DNA from: Xiphias gladius
Taxonomy: Eukaryota > Chordata > Actinopteri > Istiophoriformes > Xiphiidae
DNA: 64,000 bases
Assembly (NCBI RefSeq): GCF_016859285.1
Contig: NC_053411.1
Location: 18,108,722 to 18,172,721 of the forward strand
Reading direction: 5' to 3'
Shown here: piece after piece, positions 1-13,566 of the stretch
Position numbering within the stretch: position 1 is the first letter of the stretch
Layout: each line of letters opens with the position of its first letter
Position numbers and translations under genes: made by a program
The notes under the pieces: generated by a model
Seen by the model: the letters and a program-made list of their open reading frames with translations, nothing else
What the model was told of the DNA's origin: nothing
The model's database searches: none

Positions 1-351
1 GCTAGCCAACTGTATCCTCGTGCAGTTTTGATGCTTGAAGCACATTTTGCTGATGAGACTTCTGTACTTTTCCTTAAGCAGAACTTTTACTTTTACATTC
101 CCATGCCGGTCCCTTCGCCTACGTACAGGATGTGAGCACTTCTTCCACCCCTGCACACATGGAAGCTCCTTTTGCAAACAGTCAAATCAAAATGACGTGA
201 AGTTCGTTGACCGGGCAGCTAATGATGTGTGTGTGTGTGTGTGGTCCGTGAAGCAGATGTCACACACCTTCGACATCAAACCAACAAAGCATGCAAACAT
301 GAAGGTAAACATGCGTGTTTATGTAACCGCCTATACACCTGAGCACCTGAG

Positions 352-374
352 AGTGTGTGTGTGTGTGTGTGTGT
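352..374. repeat. (GT)n microsatellite
   Basis: Uninterrupted GT dinucleotide run of about 11 units. Confidence 0.9.
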
Positions 375-1724
375 TGCTTTGATCAAAGCTGCCCTGATGA
401 AATAACAGAGACACAGATGGTTATTCACATGGACGGATCATGAGCACAGACAGGTAAAAGCCCCCCCCCGTCCTACATAGGACGTCCAGACCATTGGGTC
501 ATTTGTAGCCATTTTTTTTGTCTCTTTTGGTCATTTTGTGTCTCTGCTTTTGTGTTTTGTCTCTTTGTAGTTGTTTGTGTTTTCAGTCATTTGTGTCTCT
601 TTATGTTTTCTTTTTTTTTTTTAAATCTCATTTTGTGACTTGTTAGTCCAGTAGCGTCTCATTGCAGTTGTTTTAAGTCTCCTCGTGGTCGTTCTGTGTC
701 TCTGTTTTTGTTTTGAGTCTCTTCGTTGTCGTCTTCTGTCTCTTTATGGTCCTTTGTTTCGTCTCTCCGTAGTAGCTTCTCATCTCTTTGTAGTCATCTC
801 GTGTCTCTTTGGGATCGTGTCGCATCGCTTTGTGGTCCTGTTGTGTCTTTTAACTGAGCTCTTTCGCTCTGAAAGAAGAAATATTAAGAGTCAGCTCATA
901 CACAGACTCTGGCCCAGGGGGGACCTCCGGAGCCCTCGGGCCCCTGGGACCGGGCCCCGTGGGCCCGTCCGACCGCGATTACAAAATGTAAAGACCCTAC
1001 AAAGGCAACAGCAGGAAGGAAAGAGAGAAGGACAGACAGATGAGGAGGAAGAGGCAGTTGCCATGGAGACGGTGATCTGACCGGGTACTCTCACGTTTCC
1101 AAGAACACAAACACACACACTTGTCTGTGAGGAACACTGAGTCTGGTAGCTGTTACATAACGGCCTCGGCAGTGTTCCTTCCTTCTACGGCCTCTTCACA
1201 CTGTATCTGGCACCAATTTATGTCCGTGTGACCGGCTTCTCAAATTCAGGGAGCTCTTCTTTTGTCTTTTACTGCGAAACGCTTGGTGGTGTCTGGACCA
1301 GATTTGTGCTGCGTAAGTAAACTGATATGAGGACATAGTTAGGTCAGCGATCATAACTTCTCATACGAAGACATATCGTTGGAACTTGTGTTTTGCTATG
1401 TTGCCTTTCGTTATCTGTTTATCCACTTACTTGCGTCCACAGGAGTCGGTTAGAGTTGTGGATAAATACGTTAATAAATACTTTTACCTGCTTACAATTA
1501 TAGTGTGTCGGAAGCCATTTGTTAAAAGTTAAGTGTCGTAAATACTTTTTACTTCTTCCAAATTCACAAAAAGGAGTCTCGAGTCATGCCCGCAGCTCTG
1601 TGAGGCCCGACTTTCTGTACAGCGGCTGTGAAAAGGTTTTAGATTCTTCCTCGTCACTCGACACCGTCGGGGAGGCGTCTGATCAGTCCCAGGTTCACAC
1701 CTGCAGCGGGACAACCGGCCCAAA

Positions 1725-2035
1725 CACTCAGCCGGAGTCACAAAGAGCCGTCTTCAGAGACCAGAAGAACAAGGAGCCCTGCAGCAGATGGTCTGGCCCC
1801 CCCCACGGAGCCCTGGTCTCAGTCTGGGACCACATGCAGAGACAGGAGACACTGAGACGGACTAAATCCGCAGAGGAACTGAGGCTGGTTCTCCAAGATG
1901 CTTAGAACGACCCACCTGCTGAGAAACCTGAAAAACTTTATGCAGGTGAACCAAGGAGAACTGGTGCTGGTTTAAAGGCAGAAGGGGGTCACAGCAAATA
2001 CCGATCTGATTTAAGCTATTCCTGGCCTTACGTTT
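1725..2035 (+). mobile_element. Degenerate Tc1-like transposase 3' fragment
   Basis: The frame ending at 1905 finishes SAEELRLVLQDA, and after its stop similar coding potential continues as PRRTGAGLKAEGGHSKY. This resembles the C-terminal signature of Tc1/mariner transposases (PRR...A.KAKGGHTKY). Stops and frameshifts make it a dead remnant. A second copy of the same family lies in the opposite direction at about 52390-52720. The family assignment rests on motif memory only. Confidence 0.5.
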
Positions 2036-2234
2036 GAAATAATCCGCGTTCCAACGTTACAATACTGTTCTTTTCACGGCCTGCGGGGGGCGCTGACACA
2101 GACACGTCCCCCCCCCTCGTCCCTACACCTTCGTTCCCCACAAAGCCGCAGAACAGTTGAGCGCTTGGTCTCGTTGGCAGTAATCACAGGAAAGTAAGAA
2201 AAATGGAAGCCACGGGTGGAAGTCGTTTCACGCC

Positions 2235-2261
2235 CACACACACACACACACACACACACAC
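2235..2261. repeat. (CA)n microsatellite
   Basis: CA dinucleotide run of about 13 units, followed by a pyrimidine-rich region to about 2500 that has no coding sense. Confidence 0.9.
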
Positions 2262-3147
2262 TGTAACCACCTTTCAGACCACTGAGGCATTAACCAACCC
2301 CATCTGTTCTACTTCTCCTCCTCCTCCTCCTCCACGGTTGCCGGTTTTCTCTCTCTCTTGTTTTTTTCTGCGACTCCCACTTAATCAGCCATATTTGCTC
2401 CGACCTCCTCCATCTCTCGTTCTCGTTTGTCCTCAGTCCTTCCCTCTTTCCCTTCACCCCCCCCCCCATCTCACTTTGCTGAGTCACTCCCTCAGGGAAA
2501 GAAAAAAAAAAAAAAGCTTAATTTACACGGTCGCCATCACAAGTGGCTGACACCGCGGAGGTCGGAGGTCACGGCGCCCTGACAGCACGAGGAGCAGGTA
2601 TCCCTCCTCTCCAGCCGACATTAATCTCGTGTGGAGGAGAATTAGCCGATCCGGGGGGGGGGGGGCGGGGACCGGGGAGGAGAGCTGGCAGCCGGAGACG
2701 GTTCATCCAACTGTCTGATCGGCTGCCAAAACACGGAGACGTCACCTCGGGCCGTGAGACAGATGAGAGCTCAGGCTAATTCATCCAAAAGGTGACGTGT
2801 CTGTTTCAGGAAAAAAATGTTCAACACCTTTTTTTATTCCCTCAATATTTAAAAATCTCTGATGATCTTGTCGCAGTGGAAGCATAAAAAAAAAAAAAGA
2901 AGAAGAACATTTTAGATTTTTTCTTCTTAATCACCCAGACATCATCAAAACGTGAGCGTCGTAAATCACGTTTCCTGCTTTTAATGAAATAAACTCGTGG
3001 TTCATCATTTCTACTTTGGTGCGTTCAAGTGCGCAAACAAAAAAACAGAAACGTGGACACTGCAGCAGCAGCAATTTAAAAGTCGACTTGAACCACTGGA
3101 AAGTATTTTTAACTGTTTAGATTCATGGGAAGCCAAACAGGAGCTGT

Positions 3148-3530
3148 AGTGTACACCACATGGCCAAAAGTATGTGGACGCCGTTTGTGCCAGCTCCTCT
3201 AGTTTCAGTGAAGTAAGGTCTTAAAACTGTGGCACACACTTTTTAAAAAAATATATTTTGCAGCACGTAAGTCTATAAAATAAGTTTGAAGAAATAAAAG
3301 AACATCTACAGAGATAAAAGAGCGAAAGGTCGGCAGGCAGGGAAAAGTCAGAGAAAAGAGAGAGAGAAAAAAACAAGGCAGAACAAGAGCAAACAAATGC
3401 AGAAGTTATCCCTCAAGGAGACGGGACATCAATACTGGAAGACAAAAGAGTGGAGGCTGTTGTAGCAGCAGACTAATGCCCAAGGATGTCATGTTCAGGC
3501 GTCCACGTACTTCTGATCCCGTAGTGAGGC
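3148..3530. mobile_element. MITE-like element with terminal inverted repeats
   Basis: The left end (about 3158-3182) reads aaaagtatgtggacgcc and the right end (about 3498-3518) reads ggcgtccacgtacttct, its inverted complement with about two mismatches. The left end also resembles a widespread teleost repeat that begins with a similar string. The interior is AT-rich and encodes nothing recognisable. It is most likely a non-autonomous DNA transposon. Confidence 0.5.
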
Positions 3531-4938
3531 ATGAAGACTTAGAGACAAGCATCTGCAACGGTCTTAGTCGATATATTTTTAAAAATATCTCTCTGTACCG
3601 TGGCGGATTGTGAAATCCACATCAGGGCACATTTGAAGCAACGGCTAAGATACCGGATTTCACACCGTGTTACGTCCCCTAAAAATGTCCAGGGGATAAA
3701 GGGTGTAACACGTGTGAAAATGAGCCCGGCTTCTTGGGAAGAAAAAAAGATTTATTTACAGCTTAACGAAATAAGGTATGACAGGAACCCAAATGAACGT
3801 CCTCGTCAATTAAAAAAAGGAGAGAGAGACACAGCCACAGCACCCAGACCGCTGCATGGCCCACCGGCCCTGACCGGGCTCCCTCTCTCCCCCTTTAAAC
3901 ACCCGTGGGTGAGTGACGGGAGTCAGCTGCGGGTGATTAACCTGCTCCACGGGAGGAAGGGCGGTACCTGAGGCACAGGAGAGAGGAGAGCAACACAAAA
4001 ACCAACGATCCACGGCGCCGAGGGGCCGTAGCACGCCGTCACAGCAGCCTCTCCGATCCGGGAAGAGGTAGGTGTGCGTGTCCTCAAAAGGCAGAGCACC
4101 CTCGTCCCCTTCCTACAGGAGACTTCTGAACACGCGTTGCATTTTTTTGTGGTTTAAAGCGCTGACTTTTCTGACTCTCAGCTCTACAGTGGAATATAGC
4201 GGGAGGGGGCTGAAGAAGCTCAGCTGCTGTTGCCTTTCGCTTTCATCACCTCCTGCGTGGAGGTGAATTTAATTCAGATGCTGCAGATATTCATGGGACA
4301 GCTGCAGATTTACTGAAAAAGGACACCCATGGCTGCTTTGACGCGACTCATTGTCTCATAATCGCATGTATTGTGCCGTGCATCCAGCCGGTGATGATTT
4401 CATAGCGGAAAGAGTCAAACCTCCGTTTATTTTAACAGCAGCAGGGAGGGTTAGATCATCAGACGCGGAGAACTGGTGAACGTTCTGGGAAGCTCTGCGA
4501 GCTTTCGCCGGCAGAAGCCGAGAAGCACGACGCGCAACCCAAACGGATATTTTCCCCTCCGGCTTTATTTAGCCCAGGAATGATGATTCGTCTCCTCAAA
4601 CGTCGCCCCTCAGAGAGAAGATGTGAGACGCAGCAGCCATTTAATTACCAGACATAGAGAGAGGCTTGTCTCACAGACCCGCAGCGAATCAGACTGAAAG
4701 ACCGAGAGCTAAGGGACAGAGAGCTGTGGTTGGTTTAAAAAAAAAAATATTTTACGACATGTAGGGCTACAAATCAGTCTGAGGGTATGAAAGTACATCT
4801 ACAGAGACAGAGAGGGACAGAAAAAATAAGAAGATAGAGGTGAAGAAGAACAAAAACAAGGGAAGAAGAAGAAGACAATCATATTAGAAGACAAATACTA
4901 AGAATTGAAAACACGAGACGCAATCTGTATCTAAACAT

Positions 4939-5074
4939 ACAGTTGTATGCAAATGCCCAGCCTATGGCACATGAAACATTAAGTTGAAGAAGGGCTCATT
5001 TCTACAGGCCCTTCGCTCCAGGGGTTGTACTTACTTTTCACTTCAAAAATAACCAAACCTCTGCATACAACTGT
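4939..5074. repeat. Short inverted-repeat pair, possible mini-MITE
   Basis: acagttgtatgca at 4939-4951 is perfectly inverted at 5062-5074 (tgcatacaactgt), enclosing about 110 bases. The size and ends fit a tiny non-autonomous DNA element; coincidence is possible. Confidence 0.3.
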
Positions 5075-6379
5075 GTGATCTGGAAGGTGTTAATAAGCGC
5101 TCTCGAAGCTGTGCTGCTGTGCGGGCTCTACTTATTTCTGCTTCGACAAATACATGGGCTCCTCTGTAGCTTTTACGCAGCTTGATACACCAGGATGAGG
5201 TGGAGTGACCTGTGACCTTTTTTGTATCTTCCTCCTAAAACGTCACGAATTGATTGTTTTGGGCAACCTGGGGGCAATGCAACAAGCGGGAAACACAACA
5301 CTGGTATATAATGACACTTGAACGAAACAAACCGTTGCATTTCAACACGGGAAAACACTGTTGTCTCGTTTCCCGTTGTCTACCGTCAGTCAACCTTGTT
5401 TTTCCTAAAACGCGATCGCGATCGTTCCCTGACCTAAACCATGTGTTCGTTACTGTAACCGTGACGACGAAGTTCCGAATGACGGTAACAAAGTGGTAAA
5501 TTGGACCCAAATCACGATCGCTCCCTAAAACGTAAGCACTTGGGGGCAGTGGACGGCGACCACAACACTGAACTGAAATATCATCACCTTTACAGTTGAT
5601 ATGGTGAACTTACGCATCCCGCAAATACAAAACATGATGATTCATCTGGATCTGGTGTTTGTGTCCTCTTGATGAATCTAAGTCCAGTACTCCCTCTCTC
5701 TTAGCTCTGGTTTTGGTCTCCACCAGCTCCTGAGGGAAACATCTGGCTCTTTAGCTGCCAAACGCTCTTCTATGTTCACCAGCTGGTCTCTGGCTGGGTC
5801 TGTCTGCTGTTTTGCTGCCGAGCAGGTGGTGGACGGCGGCTCTTTTACAGCTGTTTCTCTGAAAACATCGGCCTGTCGATGACGCTATGAGAGTGAACCG
5901 GAGCAGTAACGCTGTGGTCCATAAAACCAAAACAATGAGCTGAAAGAAGCTAAAATTCTCTGTGGAGCTGACGGCAACCTGCAGAGTTGGGTGATAAAAA
6001 TCTCTGAGTTTGTCAAACATCAAAAGGATGCAAAGAAAACATCAGACACTCTTAGAGCTTTAGGACAGAGACAGTGAGTGTGTTTTCGATGCAAAGACAA
6101 AATCAATTCCTATCATGACATCTGTATAACACAAGGGCATTACGATGCTCAGGAGACAGATATCACACTCCTGAGGTCTTCTGAGGACATCACCTCTGTT
6201 TTTTTCTGAGTCCCTGCGATCTAAAACAATCAGAACAGTTCAGATAATCTGATCCCAAAACCTCTTCAGAGCAGGATTAGGATCAGCGCTGCCTTTGAGC
6301 GGATAACTGGATCAGACAGACAGAGGCGGTGGATCTGAACGTGACTCTAAGCCAGACAGGACAGGAAAGACTAGATCAG

Positions 6380-6680
6380 GACTTTGATGGTGAGGAAGAA
6401 GAGGAGAGGGAACCAGATGAGCGGAGAAAGGGGGGACGCAAAGAGGAGGAAAAGGAAAGGATGACAGGAGACGTCGAAATGAAGAAAGTAAAACAAGGAA
6501 AGAAAGAAGAGGAGAAAAGACATGGAGAGATGAGAGAAAATTGGCGATGAGATGAAAGAAGGGAGGAGAAAAATGTAAGAAAAGCAGAAGAGTGACAGAG
6601 GAATAACGGAGGTGAGAAAAGGATGAAAAAGAAGAGAAAACAGAGAGGAGAGAGAAGAACAGCAGCAGGTGATGAAGAGA
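6380..6680. repeat. Purine-rich low-complexity tract
   Basis: Plus strand made almost entirely of GAA, GGA and AGG words. The long open frames on both strands here are composition artefacts. Confidence 0.7.
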
Positions 6681-9600
6681 GGAGTGGACGAGCCGTTCCA
6701 CAGCTCTGTGGGTCTAAACAGCTTCACGCGTTGCATTATAATTCCAGCAGGTTTCACTGCTCTGCAGAAGCATTTCAATTCTCGGGAGGCGACGGCGAGA
6801 TTCCAGCAGGAAGCCTCCGACCAGCTGCGCCGCAGCAGCTCAGACGCATCACGAACGCCTCACCAACACTCGGGCACTAATATCGACAACAACAACAACC
6901 ACAGAAGAAGACGCAGAAGAAGAGGGGATAGTAATTGCAGTTACATTCCAAGACACGCTCCCGTTTGATTAATAATGACCTGATATCTGGTGGTAACTCA
7001 AATGTGACGAGATAAAAGTCCTCTTAGTTTTATTCAGGCTGCGGGATAAATGTACATAAAGAAAAACATGACGTGGTCACACTTCCACCTGAACTGGATT
7101 TAAAACAAAAACAAGTGCTGTGATTGGTCGGCCAGACCGGAGGGGTTGGGTTTTAGGCCTCATATTAACAAAGGTGCCCCGTGAAGTTTCCCTGTGAACA
7201 AACAAGCTCACAGCTTCTAAATGAATGTGTCCTCGAGCTCTAGCGAATACGTAGAATGCATTTCATTGCGTCGTTTATTTACGCCCAAGTGTACTTGCTT
7301 GCGGTCTTCTTCCTCCCTGCCTCTGGTGCGGCACTGCCGCGCGTTAGCGCCGCCTGTTGACCAGTGGCCGAGCACGACACCTTCACAAACGGCTGTGTTT
7401 AGGTATAAGCTTGGAGAAGGTTCGGGGAAGTTTAGATCCATTAGTAATGGTCGGTTTGTTTTTTCCTTCATTCTACGATCCAACATCAAAAAAAGCCACA
7501 AAACGATCAAAACAACCGCTTTTAACTGAAATCCGGGGTTTTAAAAAAGCACAATAAATGGCTGCGTAGGACAGGATATGCATTTAACTTTCACAAAAAT
7601 GTGGTATTGACACAGCGGATTCCCCAGATTTGTTTTCATAAATGATTACAGCTAAATATTAAATATTGTGTGAGAAATCCGCACATTTCCACCACGTTTG
7701 GTGGAACATCAGTCGTGGTAATTGTGAGGATTTCTAAACAGGATCAGGGAGGGTACTTTTGAACACTTTCAAACGCCTTTTTCCACGAACCGCCCAAACT
7801 ACCCCGTCGTTGTCTGTCCCTGAACAGCTGGACACTTGGACGCGGTTGCAGATTCCAGTCACTTACAAGCGCCCCCCCTTCGCCCCGTTCATCAGCACGG
7901 AGCAGCTGGAGCCACGATCCGCGGGCCATGAAATGACGCTGTGTGTGTGTGTTTGATGGGGTTTAGGGAATTTTCCCGTCAAAGAGATGAAGATAATTGC
8001 TTCGTAATGAGCAGCACAAAGTGGGGGCTTTCTAGACTGAACCGGAGCCCTCTGGGGAAACTACGGGAGCTCCGCGGGGCCTCATTCTGATTATAACTTA
8101 CATCAGTATTATAATCTCACTATTTATATATTTAATTCATTATTCAGTGTTGTGTAGTCCTGAGGTCAGGAGTCTATAAAAACGCAGAAGACATTCTTGA
8201 CCAGCCACCAACCAAACTCCATACAATTTTTTTGTCTATTTACTGTTGAGTCGTATTTTCTGTTATTTCATGGGCGTTATGGTAAAAATGCTTTTCTACG
8301 CTGTAATTCTGGTAGAGAAATTAAATTAAATCGTCATCGTGTCACAGAAATGAAAATCCAATGATAATTTATAAAACGTAGTTTTGGTATTCTCACGTTT
8401 CTGATGACAATTACCTGCTTTTACTCAAGTAAAAACTGTGCACGCAGGACTTTTGTTGTGTGGCGTTGATACTTTTACTTGACGGTTTGAACACTTTTTT
8501 GATTTTGACGTCCACAGTCGACATAACTGCACCGGAATGGTACATTTACATCGCCCACATTGTCCAGCCCGGTGTCGGCTAACAACAGCAAAGCGTAACG
8601 TACAGAAAGTTGAAATTATTATTAATTTTCCAAGCTGAAAAAAAAAAGAAATATTATTGAAGACATTATTCGCAGTGTTTCGCCACATGTGACGCCGGAA
8701 ACAAAATGGAGGAGCGATCGACGCAAAGAAGACGCCTTCATTGAGAACATGGGGGGGCTTCGTGCTGGAGCCCCGCAGGAGCATCTCTCAGGATCAATGT
8801 GGCAATAAAAACGCCCAGCAAGGAGACACACACAGATACAGGAGGCGGCCGTGCTGTAGACAACTGCTCCGAACTGGGTTTGTGGAAAGAGCAGCAGCGA
8901 GAGACAGAGAGAGAGACTGATGGTGATACATTAGTATTCACCGGCGCTCGGCAGTGATGTTGTGTGTCTTCATCATGTGACAGAAAACACACACACACAC
9001 GTGTATAAAAAGAAGCGAGAGCGGAAAGAAAAGACGAGGACAAAGCAATCAAAAAAGAAATGAAATAAAAACAAACTCTGACCAGTTTGTTCTCAGGCTG
9101 GACACACACGCGACAAACACAGAGCTAATACCTGTAGGATTCATTTACAGGCTTTTAACTGTGAGTAAACACAGTAGACTAATGAAACTAATGCGGCATC
9201 ACTGCGATCCCCGGGGCTGGGTCTCAACCCTGAAGACCCGTCTGCTGCCGACGGAGATTTGACTGACATGTCTGGTCAGATCTGGAGTCTTTTTGCTTTT
9301 ATTATCCTCCATTATCTGATTTCAGTCGAGAAGGTTTGAGTCTTTATTTTATCCGCTTGTGTTACGACAACATCTAACATCAGAAAACTTTGGAAAATAG
9401 TTTCATTTCTCAAACCCCGGAATCGAATTCAAGTCTCGTTTCCGGAGTTTCGGAAGCGAAACTCAGGTGTCGGGTCAAGATTTCAGAAGGCGCACGGCTG
9501 TGAACATACAGGTAAATACAACTGCAATCTGAAAGGTATCAACCACCAAACTGAGTCCTGCTTTGCCCTCAAGACGAAGCCACCGCACAACCGCAGCTCA

Positions 9601-10809
9601 GCTAATGAGCTCCGAGCACTTTTAAGCCGTAAATGCTCCACCCTCCACCGACGCAGTGGTAATAACACAGCATTCGAGAGCTTAGGCACTCAAACCGGCG
9701 GGGAACTACTTCCACGTTGGAGGATGAAACACTTCACGTTTTCAGCGCGAGAAGTAGCGCGGCCTTCGCGCAGCGAGTCGCGGACCGTTCGCCTCGACCG
9801 CGCTCTCTCCCTCTGTTGGCATTTTCGACGCAAAACCCGACCAGACCCACCACGCAAAGTTGGCGACCAGCCTCGGATCAGGTCTATGATCGGAGCCCTG
9901 AGGTTTAAGCCCCTTGAAACGCCGGGCTCTTTCATTTCAAATTCCAAATTCAATCAGTGACAGCTCCACAACGAACAACCACAAGCTCTGTGGATAAGGG
10001 AAGGAAAAAGCCTCCCGGTTCCTATCACCAGGCCAGAGCGAGGTTTGAAAAACCTCCAGTAAATACTGAAATTCTTACTTTTGCCTAAACTCGATTCTAA
10101 ATTAGGGAGCGAATAAACACCCTCACAATAACGAGTCGGCTGACGCTGGTGCTGTTGAGCCTTTCGAACTCCGCAACTCTGCCGGACCTGGTGCGACAGA
10201 AATGAAGCACAACACCGCTGCATCCATTTTGGCCATCTGGAGAACCGGGTGCGCCAGAGAGCTTTTGTGCCAGGATGACTAATGACTATGAGCTCTCTGC
10301 ACACAACACACTGATCAGTCATTTCACTGTTATCTCCAAATGGCGTTTTTTCTCTTTTCTTTTTTTTTAAGAGGCAGAAACAGCCACAGAAACAGGCAAT
10401 TTGGCCACTGCACCAAAGTGTCTTCACAGGCCAACTCAGTTTCCTTTGACTGAGACGGGACCTCTAGCCAAGTAAACCGTCTGACACCGGACCAGGACTG
10501 AGTGAAAAACCAGCCGACAAAATTACCGCCAGTTACCGGTGGGATCACCTCTGCCTCAGCGAACAAAAACGCTAACCTTCCTGCTCGTCGGCCGAGGCTA
10601 CGCCGCTGACACGACCGGCAGCCGGCAGCGGGGGGGGGCAGAGGTCGAAAGGTCAAGGGCGCCGCGACGTTAAATGTGGTAAATACACCTGAAACCAACA
10701 GCAGAGTACAAACACGCAGGGGTCCCCCTTCCTCTGCTTCTCGCTCACGTGTGATCCCTCGAGGGCGACCAATCATTGAGCGAGCCACCCGGAGCACAGC
10801 CCTGCCTTT

Positions 10810-10811
<2 letters not shown>

Positions 10812-10844
<33 letters not shown>
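10812..10844. repeat. (TG)n microsatellite
   Basis: TG dinucleotide run of about 16 units. Confidence 0.9.
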
Positions 10845-10851
<7 letters not shown>

Positions 10852-13128
10852 TGGTTTCTCTTTGTACGTATGTGGTTGCCACGACAACACCGTCCCCGGA
10901 ACGGAGGAGGGTACATTCGGTCTGGAAGAAACAGAGAAAGATTATCTGTGGTTTCAAAATAAAATAAAACTGAAGTGTTTATCTCATGGGTTTTTTTTAA
11001 TGTGATTATTGATCATTTATTTCCTGCCATTGCCGATTTAAATTTGAGAGAATATTTTGGATTCTCTCATCACTGATTTCACTTTCCCCTCCTTCCTCCA
11101 GCTTCCTCTCTTCCTCTCCCTTTTATTTTCTCAGAGCATAGTTTCTCAAATAAAAGCCAGCATTCGAACGACGGTCCCAGAAATGTCCACGGCCGAAACG
11201 AACAAACAAAAAAAAAACAAAAGCCCAGAAAAACAGAACAAAACAAAAACAAAAAGACGGAGGTCGAGGAGCGGTGAAAGTACCTGTACTCAGGGCTGAG
11301 TATTTCCATTACCAGTCCATCTGCGGACGATTTTTTCAGCGAATGGACTAATCCTAGAGCCGAACGCGGCGTCTTCAAATGCCCAAAGTCCAAATACCCC
11401 GAAAATACTTTACTTTATGATGATGCGTGACAAGGAAAAGCTTTTTGCTTGAGAAATGACTGAAACGAGTGAAAGAGATTCAAAGTAGCTGCAGGCTATT
11501 TTTCTTTTTAACACAATTCCCGACATGTCAAGACAACACTGTTCATGAACCGACAAAAGACTCAGCAGACTCCTCTCAGTTTGATCTGCGGTGGATGGAA
11601 ATCAAGGCTCCGGCCACTGTCTGAGGATTTCTGGTACTTTTTGCTCTCCCCAGTCTCTCTCTCTCTTTCCACCCCATCAATCTTTCCCCCTTCAGCCCGT
11701 GTCTTTTCTCTCCGCTCATGTTTTATTCCGCCAGGTGGACCGAGGTTTCGCGACAGCGGCGGCGGCAACCATCTTGGTCGAGGGCGCCGTGAACTAGCGG
11801 CCCAGCGTCGACGGCTGACACCGTCTGTGAAAACACGAGTGCTGGAGAATCACATGCAGGAACGCACATGCTGAGATGTGTCCCAGATTAGAGTCTCCTC
11901 GGACAAGAAGCCGGCGTCCATACCGAGGTTTGATGTTCCCGCTCACAGAATTCCTGTTCCTCCGGCAACAAAACACAGCTCCCGCTCCTCACGTCCGATT
12001 GGCCGAGTCACCGCCCGCAGGCAGAGAGCGCACACCCGGGATCACAAAACCCCGACGAACCTTGATCGGAAAAAAGCGGGAGGGCTCGCTCGCTCCGCCT
12101 TTGGTCTTCCGGAACTTCTGGAACTCCAAATTAAAGCAACTTCCTGCTTAAATCGCTCACGTCACCGGTGACGCCGCTCGCAGAACTGAGATAATCCTGG
12201 TCAACTGACCCACGCGGGTTCTCGTCGAAGCTGCTGAGAGTAGAAGTTTTAACTTCAATAAACATTCATGTTACGTTACATTTCCTTGCTTGTGTTGGTT
12301 TTCCTTAAAGTCATAGTCCGCACAATCCCAGCCTTGGTGGTTACTTGCGGTGACGCCAAGCCCCAGACCGGTGGAAGAAGGGAAAGCGGTGCTTCTGTTT
12401 ACAGGCCGACAGGACTACAGAGGACAGCCGACGACCCGATGTCACGTCCGACCCGTTCCTGCGAATCCCTTGTACGTAGGTTGGCAACTCACATGCCAGC
12501 TGCAACCATTAGTCCACCAATGGAAATTAATCCTCAACTATTTGGATAAATGTCATTGTTCAAGCTAAAGTGCCAAAAATGTGACAGTTTGGGGTTTTCA
12601 AGTGTGACAACGCTGCTTTTCTTTGTCTTCCGTTATGGAAAACTGAATGTTTCCGGGACGGTTGGCCGGACAAAATAAGATCCCCGCGCTTTCCGGTGTT
12701 GCAATGGGCCACATGCCTCAAAGGTCGCGTTTGCTGGATGGTCCAACAGCGCCTCAAACCTGCTCCCGGTGCCGCCTAGACGGGCCACGAGCGCGAGATG
12801 ATCGCGTCTCGCTCGTCTCTACGACGGCGGGCGCCTCCCCCTGTTCTTTTCAGAATAAAAGCTTTGTTTGGTGGAAGGACGGACTGAACAAGTCTATCCT
12901 CCCCCCAGGCAGGAGGAGAGGGGGCAGGAAACAACAACGGGTGTGCTGGGAAATGGGGTCTGAATTAGGAGAAACGCAAACACTGACTATGTAAAAGCTC
13001 TTTCAACTATGTTCTCGCTGTTTTGTCAGAACAACGCCGGCGGAGGGGGTCGTAATCATCGTCAATCACCCCTCACCTCTGCAATACAACATCCACCCCG
13101 TTGCCTCCGGTTACAGGTCCCTTTGCGT

Positions 13129-13131
<3 letters not shown>

Positions 13132-13187
<56 letters not shown>
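13132..13187. repeat. (TG)n microsatellite
   Basis: TG dinucleotide run of about 28 units lying about 90 bases before a tetranucleotide array. Confidence 0.95.
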
Positions 13188-13189
<2 letters not shown>

Positions 13190-13275
13190 AACTCTGCTTG
13201 ACATAGCCATGAATAAACCAAATCAATGAACTTGAACAGATCACAGCAGCCGCTGTCTCGATGGTTAATCAACAC

Positions 13276-13566
13276 CAGAGAGATAGATGGATGATAGATA
13301 GATGGATGATAGATAGATGGATGATAGACAGATAGATGGATGATAGATAGATAGATGGATGATAGATAGATGGATGATAGATAGATGGATGATAGATAGA
13401 TAGATGGATGATAGATTGATGGATGATAGACAGATAGATGGATGATAGACAGATAGATGGATGATAGATAGATAGATGGATGATAGATAGATAGATGGAT
13501 GATAGATTGATGGATGATAGACAGATAGATGGATGATAGATAGATAGATGGATGATAGATAGATGG
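13276..13566. repeat. GATA/GATG tetranucleotide array
   Basis: About 290 bases of interleaved GATA, GATG, GACA and GATT units arranged in higher-order blocks of roughly 18-34 bases. On the minus strand it reads as an apparent protein of repeated IYLS/IIHLS words, which is an artefact. Confidence 0.95.
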
